Below are positions 15,891 through 24,157 of a DNA stretch of 45,708 bases, in pieces. The position numbers and the translations under genes were made by a program. The stretch covers positions 1 through 45,708 of the forward strand of contig MVQP01000015.1 in assembly GCA_002067235.1 (NCBI GenBank). The letters are read 5' to 3'. The notes beneath the pieces are model-generated. The model was not told the DNA's origin. It saw nothing but the letters and a program-made list of their open reading frames with translations, and made no database searches. This DNA comes from Syntrophorhabdus sp. PtaB.Bin047. Its GTDB lineage: Bacteria; Desulfobacterota; Syntrophorhabdia; Syntrophorhabdales; Syntrophorhabdaceae. Numbering within the stretch: position 1 is the stretch's first letter; the number at the start of each line of letters is the position of its first letter.

Positions 15891-17255
15891 ATGGACAGGG
15901 TCGGCATATTGATCGTGGAGGACGAACAGACGCAGAGATCACTCCTCGGCGGGCTGCTCAGGAAAGAAGGCTACACGGTAGGTGAAGCATCAGACGGGGA
16001 AAGCGCCCTCTCCCTTTTCCAAAAGGACATCTTCGAGATCGTCCTTCTCGACTACAGGCTGCCGGACACGGACGGCCTGTCCCTCCTCAAGAGAATAAAA
16101 GAGATCAACCCGGCGACGGAAGTGGTCATGATCACCGCCTTCGGGAGTATCGAGAACGCCGTCGGGGCCCTCAAGGCCGGGGCATCGGAATACCTTACGA
16201 AACCCATCGATCTCGATGACCTCCTCTTCAAGCTGCGCAAGGTGGAGGAGAGAACGTATCTCATCCGCGAGAACATGGTCCTTCGCGAAACCCTCCGGGA
16301 CCGTTTCAAGTCGGAGGAGTTCGTCTACCAGAGCGAGAAGATGCATCAGGTCTCGAGCCTTGTGGTCAGGATAGCGAAGACCGACTCAACATGCATAATA
16401 AGCGGCGAGAGCGGTGTCGGAAAGGAGGTCGTCCTCAACATGATCCATGCGCTCAGCGAGCGCAAGGCGTTCCCTCTCGTCAAGGTGAACTGCGCCGCCA
16501 TTCCCGAGACGCTCCTGGAGAGCGAGCTTTTCGGTTACGAAAAGGGCGCCTTCACAGGCGCTTACCAGCGCAAGGCCGGCAAGTTCGAGCTTGCGAACAA
16601 GGGGACCATCTTCCTTGACGAGATAGGTGACATCCCCCTCGTGCTTCAATCAAAGCTTCTGCGCGTGATCCAGGAGAAAGAGGTCGAGCGCCTCGGAGGG
16701 GCACACCCCATCAAGGTCGATGTGCGCATCATCGCCGCGACGAATCGCAACCTGGAGGAGGAGGTCAGGAAGGGAGCATTCCGCGAAGACCTGTACTACC
16801 GCCTCAATGTCGTGAATATCGTCGTCCCGCCTTTAAGGGAGCGCAGAGAGGACATTCCGCTGCTCATCGATTTCTTCCTGAAGAAGTACAACCTGAAGCA
16901 CAAGAAGAACGTCAAGGGCCTCACCCGGGAGACCCGCGACATCATGGTCAAATACGACTACCCGGGCAACGTGAGGGAGCTGGAGAACATTGTGGAGAGA
17001 GCCATAGTCCTTACCCGCGGAGACCACATCACCAGCCAGGACCTCCCGAATCTCATGGAGGAAACAGCAGTGACAGGCGACGGCAGCATTCGGGGAACCG
17101 TGGAATCCATCGAGAGATCGATGATCATCGAGGCCCTCGTGAATGCCGACTGGGTCCAGACGAAGGCGGCGGCGGCCCTCGGTCTGTCGGAGCGCATGCT
17201 GAGGTACAAGATCAAGAAATACGGGATCACGCGGTCACCCCGCTCGGCGGGCTGA
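15891..17255 (+). CDS. ZraR/NtrC-family sigma-54-dependent response regulator
   Basis: This 454-residue activator has a receiver with acidic VEDE at 9-12, phospho-acceptor D54 and K104 (LTKP). A sigma-54 AAA+ domain follows with Walker A GESGVGKE (172-179), the sigma-54-contacting GAFTGA loop (219-224), Walker B TIFLDEIGD and the RLNVV/LRERREDIPLL region. The C-terminal Fis-type helix-turn-helix is VQTKAAAALGLSERMLRYKI. The ATG at 15891 is chosen for its AAGGAGG site; an in-frame ATG at 15849 would lie within the kinase gene. It presumably activates the sigma-54 promoter at 12899 and so autoregulates the operon. Confidence 0.92.
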   Translation: MDRVGILIVEDEQTQRSLLGGLLRKEGYTVGEASDGESALSLFQKDIFEIVLLDYRLPDTDGLSLLKRIKEINPATEVVMITAFGSIENAVGALKAGASEYLTKPIDLDDLLFKLRKVEERTYLIRENMVLRETLRDRFKSEEFVYQSEKMHQVSSLVVRIAKTDSTCIISGESGVGKEVVLNMIHALSERKAFPLVKVNCAAIPETLLESELFGYEKGAFTGAYQRKAGKFELANKGTIFLDEIGDIPLVLQSKLLRVIQEKEVERLGGAHPIKVDVRIIAATNRNLEEEVRKGAFREDLYYRLNVVNIVVPPLRERREDIPLLIDFFLKKYNLKHKKNVKGLTRETRDIMVKYDYPGNVRELENIVERAIVLTRGDHITSQDLPNLMEETAVTGDGSIRGTVESIERSMIIEALVNADWVQTKAAAALGLSERMLRYKIKKYGITRSPRSAG

Positions 17256-17259
17256 CCGC

Positions 17260-17425
17260 GTGAACGGGCACAAGGGTCGGCACTCGCGTGCCTAACGGGC
17301 ATACGCGGAAAAGCACAAGAATTCCGGGGGAAAAGGTCTGCGCCCAGCAGGTTCCGACAGTCCCTGCCCTTGCCTCGCTGGCCCGTATGCGCGTTAGGCG
17401 CGCCGGCGGCGGCCCGTTCGCCCTG
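17260..17425. repeat. ACGGGCA word-repeat inverted element
   Basis: The inner arms (17287-17307 and 17381-17402) are inverted with about three mismatches and contain GCCTAACGGGCATACG and GTATGCGCGTTAGGC. The outer arms (near 17262-17272 and 17412-17425) add gaacgggca and its complement. It has the same word family as the element at 9151-9303. It fills the gap between the sigma-54 activator stop and the promoter of the Mla operon. Confidence 0.85.
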
Positions 17426-17445
17426 CAAGGCCGGACGCTTTACAA

Positions 17446-17474
17446 TTCATATTTTCCTTTCCGTATGTTATAGA
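17446..17474 (+). promoter_or_regulatory. Promoter abutting the STAS-MlaE start (leaderless candidate)
   Basis: TTCATA (17446-17451), a 17-base spacer and TATAGA (17469-17474) end six bases before the ATG at 17480. Transcription would begin on or beside the start codon, and no ribosome site is present. Confidence 0.5.
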
Positions 17475-17479
17475 TAAAA

Positions 17480-18610
17480 ATGCCCCATGAGAATTCTTAT
17501 CACATAGAGGCGGCCGGCGGCGGCGCGGTGACGCTTGTCCTCACGGGCAGGATGGACCTCGAACGCTTCGGCGAGCTTGCCGGGCTCATCGGCGCCGTTT
17601 TCGATACGCACAACCCTTCAAAGCTCAACGTGGACATGGGCGGCGTCACCTATCTCGACTCGGCGGGGGCCCTCTTCATCGTCGAGCTCGAGGATGAGGC
17701 TCGCAGGCGCTCCGTGGTCTTCGAACTCTCCGGCCTCTCCCGGGAGAAGATGGGAATCTTAAGCCTCATCGACAGGGATGCCATGACGAAACCGAGTCTG
17801 GCACCCCGGGAACGCCGCATGAACATCGTCGAGCAGCTGGGCGCAGCTTCCCTGGCGGCCGTCAGGGACGTCTACGACATCATATCCTTCAGCGGTGAAC
17901 TGATCTGCGAGCTCGGCTATTCGCTGATGCACCTTCAGAAGGTCCGCTGGGGCGACGTGGTATCGTACATGAAGAAGGTCGGCGTCGACGGCCTGCCCAT
18001 CGTGGGTCTTATCAGTTTTCTCCTCGGGCTCATCATGGCCTTCATGTCGTCCCTCCAGTTGAAGCAATTCGGAGCGAACATCTACGTCGCCTCCCTTGTC
18101 GCCGTGGCGATGGTCCGCGAACTGGGACCGATCATGACAGCCATCATCGTCGCCGGACGGTCCGGCTCCGCCTTTGCCGCCGAGATCGGCACGATGAAGG
18201 TGAACGAGGAGGTCGATGCCCTCGCCACGATGGGGTTCAGCCCCATGCGCTTCCTCTCCGTACCGAAGGTGATAGCCTCCCTGCTCACAGTCCCCGTCCT
18301 CACTGTATTCGCCAGCATATTTGCAATCATGGGGGGTCTCATCGTCGGGGTACTGGGGCTGAACCTCACGATCTTCACATACATCCAGCAGACAATGAAG
18401 GCGATATCCATCTTCGACATAGTGTCGGGACTGGTGAAGTCCGTCATTTTCGCTGCAGCTATCTCGGCAGTGGGCTGTCAGAGGGGCTTCAAGGTGCGCG
18501 GGGGCGCCGAGGCAGTGGGCAATGCCACGACCTCGGCCGTGGTGACGTCCATATTTCTCATTATTGTGATAGATTCGACCTTTGCTATAATACTGCATTA
18601 CATTCATTAG
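17480..18610 (+). CDS. mlaE: STAS-MlaE fusion permease of an Mla-type lipid transporter
   Basis: This 376-residue inner-membrane permease of the phospholipid transporter maintains outer-membrane lipid asymmetry. Residues 1-110 form a STAS domain (LVLTGRMDLERF, then LDSAG at 59-63), equivalent to the separate MlaB subunit of E. coli. The remainder is MlaE, with about five membrane segments and the hallmark MVRELGPIMTAIIVAGRSGS, EIGTMKVNEEVDALATMG and GFKVRGGAEAVG motifs. The next three genes supply the ATPase, the substrate-binding MCE protein and a lipoprotein, so the operon encodes a full inner-membrane complex. No periplasmic MlaC gene is in the window. Confidence 0.92.
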   Translation: MPHENSYHIEAAGGGAVTLVLTGRMDLERFGELAGLIGAVFDTHNPSKLNVDMGGVTYLDSAGALFIVELEDEARRRSVVFELSGLSREKMGILSLIDRDAMTKPSLAPRERRMNIVEQLGAASLAAVRDVYDIISFSGELICELGYSLMHLQKVRWGDVVSYMKKVGVDGLPIVGLISFLLGLIMAFMSSLQLKQFGANIYVASLVAVAMVRELGPIMTAIIVAGRSGSAFAAEIGTMKVNEEVDALATMGFSPMRFLSVPKVIASLLTVPVLTVFASIFAIMGGLIVGVLGLNLTIFTYIQQTMKAISIFDIVSGLVKSVIFAAAISAVGCQRGFKVRGGAEAVGNATTSAVVTSIFLIIVIDSTFAIILHYIH

Positions 18611-18632
18611 GTGCCAGGGCAGGAACGAAAAA

Positions 18633-19415
18633 GTGAACAATACCGAACCGGTCATAAGAGTGGAAGACCTGACCGTGCGATACGGCAGCAACACGGTCCT
18701 CAAGGACGTCAACTTTGAAGTGTGGCCCGGTGAGATATTCGTCATCATGGGGGGAAGCGGGTGCGGGAAATCGACGCTTCTTAAGCACGTCATCGGAATA
18801 GAGACCCCGGCCAAGGGAAACATCTGGATCAACGGTACGGACACGTCGACGCTTGACGACAGGGAACTCGGGAAGCTTCACATGGGCATAGGGATGCTCT
18901 TCCAGTCGAGTGCTCTTTTCGGTTCCATGACAATAGGGGAGAACGTGGCCCTTCCGCTCACGGAATTCACCGGTCTGCCGATGAAGGACATCGAATCCAT
19001 CGTGAAGATGAAGCTCGGCATGGTGGAGCTTGCAGGGTATGACAACCACTATCCCTCCGAACTGTCGGGGGGCATGAAGAAACGCGCCGGTATAGCGAGG
19101 GCGATGGCCCTCGACCCCGCCATGCTCTTTCTCGACGAGCCTTCGGCGGGCCTCGACCCCGTCACCTCCGCCGAGCTCGACGTTCTGATAAGGAAGCTCA
19201 ACGAAGGCACGGGCACAACCATGGTCATCGTCACCCACGAACTGGAGACGATCTTCAACATATCTCACCGTATCATCATGCTCGACAGGGACGCGAAGGG
19301 TGTGATCGCCGAAGGCGACCCGCGCGTGCTGCGAACGGATTCCGACGACCCCCGGGTCACGGACTTCTTCAACCGGCGGGTGACAGAGAAAAAGAGTAAA
19401 GGAATGACGACATGA
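18633..19415 (+). CDS. mlaF: Mla-type ABC transporter ATPase
   Basis: This 260-residue cytoplasmic ATPase drives the MlaE permease. Walker A GGSGCGKST is at 40-48, the Q-loop is in LFQSSALF, and the signature is LSGGMKKRAGIARA, in which M and KK replace the usual Q and Q. That variation is characteristic of the MlaF/Ttg2A branch. Walker B is MLFLDEPSAGLDP, and the switch histidine is in VIVTHE. The GTG start at 18633 has a weak AGGA site. The gene lies 22 bases after mlaE, and its stop overlaps the next start (ATGA). Confidence 0.94.
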   Translation: MNNTEPVIRVEDLTVRYGSNTVLKDVNFEVWPGEIFVIMGGSGCGKSTLLKHVIGIETPAKGNIWINGTDTSTLDDRELGKLHMGIGMLFQSSALFGSMTIGENVALPLTEFTGLPMKDIESIVKMKLGMVELAGYDNHYPSELSGGMKKRAGIARAMALDPAMLFLDEPSAGLDPVTSAELDVLIRKLNEGTGTTMVIVTHELETIFNISHRIIMLDRDAKGVIAEGDPRVLRTDSDDPRVTDFFNRRVTEKKSKGMTT

Positions 19416-20335
19416 TAAAGAAGAAGACCTATTTCCTGGTAGGTTTTTTCGTGCTTGCAGGCGCCCTGATAGCGGTAGGAACCATCATCTGGCTTGGCGC
19501 CTCCCAGTACCTCCAGAAGGGCGAGCGGTTCGTCACCTATTTCGATGAATCCGTTCAGGGGCTCCAGGTCGATTCCAGCGTCAAGTACAGGGGCGTCGAG
19601 ATCGGCATGGTGGAAAAGATCGGGGTCGCGCCGGACTATCGCCTCATCGAGGTCGTCATGAAGATCAATTTCAGCGGAGACGCAGCCAACGCGACCATAG
19701 CGAAGTTGAAGGCAGCGGGAATAACGGGGATAGTCTATGTCGAACTGGACCACCGCAAGAAGGGGGACATCGCCAGAACACCGCAGATCACCTTCGAGCC
19801 CGACTATCCCGTCATCCCCTCCAACCCGTCGGAAATCCAGGAGATCGTGTCGGGCGTCGACGACGTGGTGAAGAAGATGAAGGAGGTGGACTTCAAGGCC
19901 ATCTCCGACGAGCTCGTGTCGGCAACGAGGAGCGTCAACACCTTCTTCGCGGGACAGAAGATGACGCGGATCGTCACGAACCTGGAGAACATGACCCAGA
20001 CCCTTTCCGATTCCGCGAACCAGCTGGCGAAAATGGTGGGCGATGGAAGGGCGGACGGAATCCTGAGCGACGCGCGGGACACCGTGCGGGACGCGAAGGA
20101 GACGATTGCCCGGGTGAAGTCGGAGCTTGAGCAGATGAGGGTCGCCGAGACGGCGGCAAAGACCACAAGGATGATCGAGGACATCTCGCGCAGGTCAAAG
20201 ACGATCGCCATGGAGGTCCAGCTCACCGGCGAGAACCTGCGCAGGGCATCGGAGAACCTGGACCAGCTCATCGAACGACTCAAGGCCGACCCGTCGGACA
20301 TCCTGTTCAGCGATCCACCCCCGAAAAAGAGGTAA
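19412..20335 (+). CDS. mlaD: MCE-domain substrate-binding protein (MlaD type)
   Basis: This 307-residue membrane-anchored periplasmic protein has a single N-terminal membrane segment (residues 7-29). An MCE domain follows at about 38-118 (YFDESVQGLQVDSSVKYRGV, AAGITGIVYVELD), which in MlaD forms a hexameric lipid-conducting ring. The long C-terminal region (130-300) is predicted helical and resembles the coiled extensions of PqiB/YebT-like proteins more than the short tail of E. coli MlaD. It could therefore form a tunnel toward the outer membrane. The start overlaps the mlaF stop. It is expected to work with MlaE, MlaF and the following lipoprotein. Confidence 0.88.
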   Translation: MIKKKTYFLVGFFVLAGALIAVGTIIWLGASQYLQKGERFVTYFDESVQGLQVDSSVKYRGVEIGMVEKIGVAPDYRLIEVVMKINFSGDAANATIAKLKAAGITGIVYVELDHRKKGDIARTPQITFEPDYPVIPSNPSEIQEIVSGVDDVVKKMKEVDFKAISDELVSATRSVNTFFAGQKMTRIVTNLENMTQTLSDSANQLAKMVGDGRADGILSDARDTVRDAKETIARVKSELEQMRVAETAAKTTRMIEDISRRSKTIAMEVQLTGENLRRASENLDQLIERLKADPSDILFSDPPPKKR

Positions 20336-20338
20336 ACG

Positions 20339-20974
20339 ATGAAAAGATCATTCACAAGAACGGTGACGTTTCTTCTCCTTTCCCTCCTGTGCCTGTCGCT
20401 CGTCGCTGGCTGTCTCGGCAGGACAAAACCGCCCTACGTCATGGACCAGTACACCCTCGATTACGCGGCTGCGGCCGTCGCCGCCGGGCAGCCCGCCGAG
20501 GAGCTCATCCGCGTGGAAAGGTTTGCCGTCGCCCCGGCGTTCAACTCCACCTCCATGGTGATCAGGAAAGGGCCGTACCGTTTCGACACGTACACGTACA
20601 GCCGCTGGCGCGTCAACCCGGCAGACATGGTCACGGGCTTCGCGCTCAGAGACATCACCCGTGCCGGGATATTCAAGGGAACATACTCCTGGTATGATTC
20701 CGACCTCTCCCGGTATGTCCTCGAAGGCTATGTCGACGAGTTCTGTGAGTCATCCGGCAAGGGGCTGTTAAGCGTCCGTATCACCCTTTTGGACACGAAG
20801 GCGAAGAACCCCGTGGAGCAGGTGATCTTTCAGAGACAGTACACCCATTCGGCCCCCATGGACGACAGTTCCCCCGACGCCCTGGCGGCGGCGCTGAGCG
20901 CAGCCATGAAGGAATTCTCGGGCAGGCTCCTGGCCGACATAGCCGCCTCCCTGAGGCAAGGCGCCGGAAAATGA
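20339..20974 (+). CDS. ABC-transport auxiliary lipoprotein (PqiC-like)
   Basis: This 211-residue predicted lipoprotein has signal peptide MKRSFTRTVTFLLLSLLCLS and lipobox LVAGC, placing the lipidated Cys at 25. The folded part (YTLDY, IRVERFAVAPAFNSTSMVIRKGPYRFDTY, the SRWRVNPADMV segment, then ALSAAMKEFSGRLLADI) matches the PqiC/ABC-transport auxiliary family. Those proteins sit in the outer membrane and dock onto MCE-protein tunnels. It starts three bases after mlaD. Its presence in place of MlaA/MlaC suggests a Pqi-like, tunnel-based lipid route. Confidence 0.85.
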   Translation: MKRSFTRTVTFLLLSLLCLSLVAGCLGRTKPPYVMDQYTLDYAAAAVAAGQPAEELIRVERFAVAPAFNSTSMVIRKGPYRFDTYTYSRWRVNPADMVTGFALRDITRAGIFKGTYSWYDSDLSRYVLEGYVDEFCESSGKGLLSVRITLLDTKAKNPVEQVIFQRQYTHSAPMDDSSPDALAAALSAAMKEFSGRLLADIAASLRQGAGK

Positions 20975-20983
20975 CAGGAACCC

Positions 20984-21014
20984 TTGACAGACGGTGCTTT
21001 TTGACCAATATTAC
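20984..21014 (+). promoter_or_regulatory. Candidate sigma-70 promoter for the signalling trio
   Basis: Perfect TTGACA at 20984-20989. The best -10 box is either AATATT (21007-21012, 17-base spacer) or TATTAC (21009-21014, 19-base spacer). An AAGGA ribosome site near 21031 precedes the GTG start at 21043. Confidence 0.5.
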
Positions 21015-21042
21015 TTAGGTCGAAACTGTAAGGATCCTACCA

Positions 21043-22638
21043 GTGCCTGAAAAGAACGCGGAAAACGACATCAAGACAGGGTCCCCGGGGCCGCCAGGGG
21101 AAGAGCTCCTTGTCTGCGAAAGGGCCCTCGGCACCTCGGAACGAAAGCTCTCGTCCATGCTCGAACTCGGGCGTCTTATCGGCCTTGACCTTAACCTCGA
21201 CGACATGCTCATCCAGATAGCCTCGAAGGCAAAGGAGGTCCTCGAAGCGGACAGGTTCAACATCCTCCTTTACGACCCGAGAACGGACGAGCTCTGGACG
21301 AAGATGGTCTTCGAGATCGAAGGCAGGGAGTTCCGCACGCCCTCCCACGTCGGGCTCTCGGGGTATGCTTTCCACACAGGTCAGACCGTCAACGTCGAGG
21401 ATGCCCACGAGGACCCACGTTTCTTCCGCTACATCGAAGAGGCGATAGGTTATACGACGAAGAGCATCCTCTGCATGCCTTTCTTCTCGAGATCGGGTGC
21501 CGCTCTCGGGGTCATGCAGCTCATCAACAAGCGCGAAGGAAGGTTCACAGCCGAGGATGAGGCTCTCCTCCGGATGTTCACCAACCATGCCTCGGTTTTC
21601 ATCGAGATCGCCCAGCTCCAGAAGGAACGTATGGACACCCTGGAGGAGTCCCGCCGGGAACTGGAACGTCTCAACAAGGCAAAGGGCAAGGCGCTCGACC
21701 ATCTCTCCCATGAACTGAAGACACCCCTTGCGCTCATCCAGGGGTATCTGCGCATCCTCAAGAGGAAGATATCGAAAGAGCCTCAGGGCGCATCGGTGCT
21801 GGGGTATTTCGACACCCTCAAACACCACATGACACGCCTTTTCGAGGTGCAGAAGGAATGCGAGAAGATCATCCTCGCCTATCGCGAGGCGGAGGAGGAG
21901 AACCTCGTTGACGAACTTGAGAACCTCTGGAAGAAGATCGAAGGGATGGACATCCCTGTCGATACCAGGGAACACTGGCAGACCCTCAAGGAATGCGTCG
22001 CCAATTACGTCCCCCCCGGCGGCGGATCGGAAAGCATGCTCCTCCTCTATCCCGTGGTTCAGAAAACCATAGCCGACGCCCGGGCCAACGCACCTCACCG
22101 CGATATCGAGTTCCGCCTGGCCGGAGACGAGGAAACCTCCATATTCATGGATGTCGTCGTGGTGCGGGACATGATGGCGGGGCTTCTCAAGAACGCCGTG
22201 GAGAACACGCCTGACGGGGGCCTCGTCGAGGTGTCCCTCAAGGCGGACGAGAGGAACGTCACCGTCGCCGTCAGGGACTACGGAATCGGGATCACCGAAC
22301 AGAACAAGGAGCACGTCTTCGAGGGCTTCTTCCACACTCAGGATACCGACCTTTACGGCTCGAAGAACGCTTATGACTTCGGAGCTGGCGGCAAGGGACT
22401 CGACCTCTTCCAGATGAAGGTGTACGGGCGGCGTTTCGGCTTCGACATCTCGATGACGAGCTCCCGTTGTGTTCACATCCCCACGGACAGGGATCTGTGT
22501 CCCGGGAGGATCTCCGAATGCCGCTTCGTCTCCCGCCGCGAGGCCTGCCTGGAAGCCGGCGGAACTACTTTTTATTTGACTTTTCCCGGCGCGAAAGAAT
22601 ATCTTAGAACCAGTACTAGGGACGAGTCAGGTCCTTAA
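21043..22638 (+). CDS. GAF-domain histidine kinase with a four-cysteine insert
   Basis: This 531-residue cytoplasmic kinase has a helical lead-in, a GAF sensor at about 45-195 (GLSGYAFHTGQTVNVEDAHE, CMPFFSRSGAALGVMQLINK), a dimerisation domain with phospho-acceptor H223 (SHELKTPL), and an ATPase domain (KNAVENTPDGG, DYGIGI, GAGGKGLDL). Between the nucleotide lid and the last strand, residues 476-502 carry four cysteines (C476, C486, C493, C502) in a CVHIP...DLCPG...SEC...EAC arrangement not found in ordinary HATPase domains. It may bind a metal or Fe-S cluster and gate the kinase. The start is GTG at 21043 with an AAGGA site. A second kinase and a lone receiver follow. Confidence 0.88.
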   Translation: MPEKNAENDIKTGSPGPPGEELLVCERALGTSERKLSSMLELGRLIGLDLNLDDMLIQIASKAKEVLEADRFNILLYDPRTDELWTKMVFEIEGREFRTPSHVGLSGYAFHTGQTVNVEDAHEDPRFFRYIEEAIGYTTKSILCMPFFSRSGAALGVMQLINKREGRFTAEDEALLRMFTNHASVFIEIAQLQKERMDTLEESRRELERLNKAKGKALDHLSHELKTPLALIQGYLRILKRKISKEPQGASVLGYFDTLKHHMTRLFEVQKECEKIILAYREAEEENLVDELENLWKKIEGMDIPVDTREHWQTLKECVANYVPPGGGSESMLLLYPVVQKTIADARANAPHRDIEFRLAGDEETSIFMDVVVVRDMMAGLLKNAVENTPDGGLVEVSLKADERNVTVAVRDYGIGITEQNKEHVFEGFFHTQDTDLYGSKNAYDFGAGGKGLDLFQMKVYGRRFGFDISMTSSRCVHIPTDRDLCPGRISECRFVSRREACLEAGGTTFYLTFPGAKEYLRTSTRDESGP

Positions 22639-22653
22639 TCCAAGGCTTGGTAG

Positions 22654-23388
22654 ATGACCCGTAAAGACCCCCTCGTTGACCTGCTTATCCATGATCTCAC
22701 CGGTCCTTTATCGATTGTACTGACGAGCGTCAACAACCTGCTCAGCAAAGAGGACAAGTGCGAGCCCTACAATGAATATCAGCGGGACACCCTGAAGAGG
22801 GCGCAGCGCAACGCCGAAAAGGCGAAGGCTCTTCTCCTGGAGATCATCGAGGTGTACCGTTCCGAAGAAGGCCTTTTCAGAAGGGACAAGTTCCTTGTCT
22901 CCGATATCCTCAGGGAGGCGCTCGTCGATGCGATAGAGGTCGCGGCCCCCGCCATCGGTGAGGAGCTGGCGCATGCCGATGTATCCTCCTACACCGACGT
23001 CCTCGCGCGCAGCGGCATCATCGTCGAGGTCAAAGGCAGGTACGCGAGCACCCCCTTCACCCATGACCCCAAGAAGATACGGCAGATCCTGAGGAACCTC
23101 GTTTCCAACGCCCTCAAGTACCGGAAAAGCACGATGAGGCTCACCATAACGGGAGACCTCGACCTCGTCGTGGCCGTGGAGGACGACGGCGAGGGAATAC
23201 CCCGGGAGAAACAGGATTACATATTCAAGCGTTTCTTCCACGCCAACAGAAAGAAAGACGAGCCTGACGGCTTGGGCTTCGGTCTTTCCTGCGTGAAGAA
23301 CCTTGTCGAGAAGATGCGGGGGGAGATATCACTGAAGAGCGGAGAGGGCGCGGGCTCATGCTTCACCGTGCGCATACCTCCCCTGTGA
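22654..23388 (+). CDS. Small cytoplasmic histidine kinase
   Basis: This 244-residue protein is only a kinase core. The H-box LIHDLTGPLSIVL places the phospho-acceptor at H13, almost at the N-terminus, with no sensor domain ahead of it. The ATPase half has LRNLVSNALKY, VEDDGEGIP and GLGFGLSCVKN. It starts 15 bases after the GAF kinase and precedes a single-domain receiver. It could heterodimerise with the GAF kinase or act as a phosphatase or adaptor in the same pathway. A perfect palindrome CCAAG-G-CTTGG lies at about 22641-22651, just before the start. Confidence 0.85.
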   Translation: MTRKDPLVDLLIHDLTGPLSIVLTSVNNLLSKEDKCEPYNEYQRDTLKRAQRNAEKAKALLLEIIEVYRSEEGLFRRDKFLVSDILREALVDAIEVAAPAIGEELAHADVSSYTDVLARSGIIVEVKGRYASTPFTHDPKKIRQILRNLVSNALKYRKSTMRLTITGDLDLVVAVEDDGEGIPREKQDYIFKRFFHANRKKDEPDGLGFGLSCVKNLVEKMRGEISLKSGEGAGSCFTVRIPPL

Positions 23389-23418
23389 TGTCGAAACCAA
23401 AAATATAAGGAGGTAACA

Positions 23419-23907
23419 ATGGCAGAATCGATTCTTAACGGAAAGAAGATACTGGCAGTCGATGACGAACCCGATGTTCTCAAGGTCCTGGAAGAAGAGA
23501 TCATGGATGCCTGCCCGAAGTGCGCTTTCGATACGGCGACAAGTTTCGAGGCGGCGTCAAAGCTTCTCGACTCGAAGAGTTACGACATCGTCATTCTCGA
23601 CATCATGGGTGTTCGCGGCTTCGACCTCCTTGACATGGCCGTGAAGAAGGGCCTCAAGGTCGCCATGCTGACGGCCCACGCGCTCAGCCCCGAGGCCCTC
23701 AAGAAATCATACGAGATGAAGGCGAGGGCATACCTTCCGAAAGACAAGCTGGGTGAGATAGTCCCCTTCCTCGAAGACGTCCTCACCACCGATTTCCAGT
23801 CAGGGTGGACCCGCCTTTTCGAGAAGCTCCACACCTTCTTCACCGAAAGGTTCGAATCGGACTGGGAAAAGAAGACGGGTCTCACCTGGAGGGAGTGGGT
23901 GAAGTAG
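23419..23907 (+). CDS. Single-receiver response regulator with C-terminal tail
   Basis: This 162-residue protein has a canonical receiver: acidic VDDE at 14-17, phospho-acceptor D61 (ILDIMG), threonine in MLTAHA, and lysine in YLPKDKL. It ends with a 40-residue Trp/Phe-rich tail (GWTRLFEKLHTFF ... WEKKTGLTWREW) that is neither DNA-binding nor a recognised enzyme. The ATG has an AAGGAGG site. It is the likely phosphorylation target of the two preceding kinases. Output is probably by protein-protein contact through the tail. A strong terminator follows. Confidence 0.87.
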   Translation: MAESILNGKKILAVDDEPDVLKVLEEEIMDACPKCAFDTATSFEAASKLLDSKSYDIVILDIMGVRGFDLLDMAVKKGLKVAMLTAHALSPEALKKSYEMKARAYLPKDKLGEIVPFLEDVLTTDFQSGWTRLFEKLHTFFTERFESDWEKKTGLTWREWVK

Positions 23908-23918
23908 AAAAGTTCAAG

Positions 23919-23963
23919 CAGGGAAAAAGAAAGCGGGCCGCGAGCCCGCTTTCTTTTTCCCTG
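23919..23963 (+). terminator. Strong intrinsic terminator after the receiver gene
   Basis: A perfect 20-bp stem (23919-23938 with 23944-23963) with a 5-base loop. An A-rich left side and TTTCTTTTT on the right side make it active for plus-strand transcription, and by symmetry partly for minus. Confidence 0.9.
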
Positions 23964-23964
23964 C

Positions 23965-24072
23965 CGGTAATAGGTGATGGGTAATCGGTTATAGGGCAAC
24001 GAAGTGAACCCTCGGAGCCAGATATGTGATGTGCCGCTCCACCTATCACCTATTACCTATCACCTATTACCT
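23965..24072. repeat. AATAGGTGATGG word-repeat inverted element
   Basis: The left arm (about 23965-23995) carries TAATAGGTGATGGGTAAT-like words. The right arm (24041-24072) carries ACCTATCACCTATTACC repeated twice. The arms are imperfect reverse complements separated by about 45 bases. It lies directly after the terminator and directly before the trpS promoter. Confidence 0.87.
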
Positions 24073-24076
24073 CTAT

Positions 24077-24105
24077 TTGATTTGTCCCTCCGTTTGATGT
24101 ACATT
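24077..24105 (+). promoter_or_regulatory. Sigma-70 promoter of trpS
   Basis: TTGATT (24077-24082), an exact 17-base spacer and TACATT (24100-24105). The leader of about 45 bases ends with a GGAGG ribosome site before the ATG at 24158. The leader is too short for a T-box. Confidence 0.6.
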
Positions 24106-24157
24106 AAACACGATAAAAATCGCGGAGAAAGAGATTTCCGTTCTTTATGGAGGATAG

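Noticed and set aside
21037..22476. A 479-codon minus-strand open frame
   Set aside because: It mirrors the GAF kinase gene exactly and has no recognisable domain of its own.
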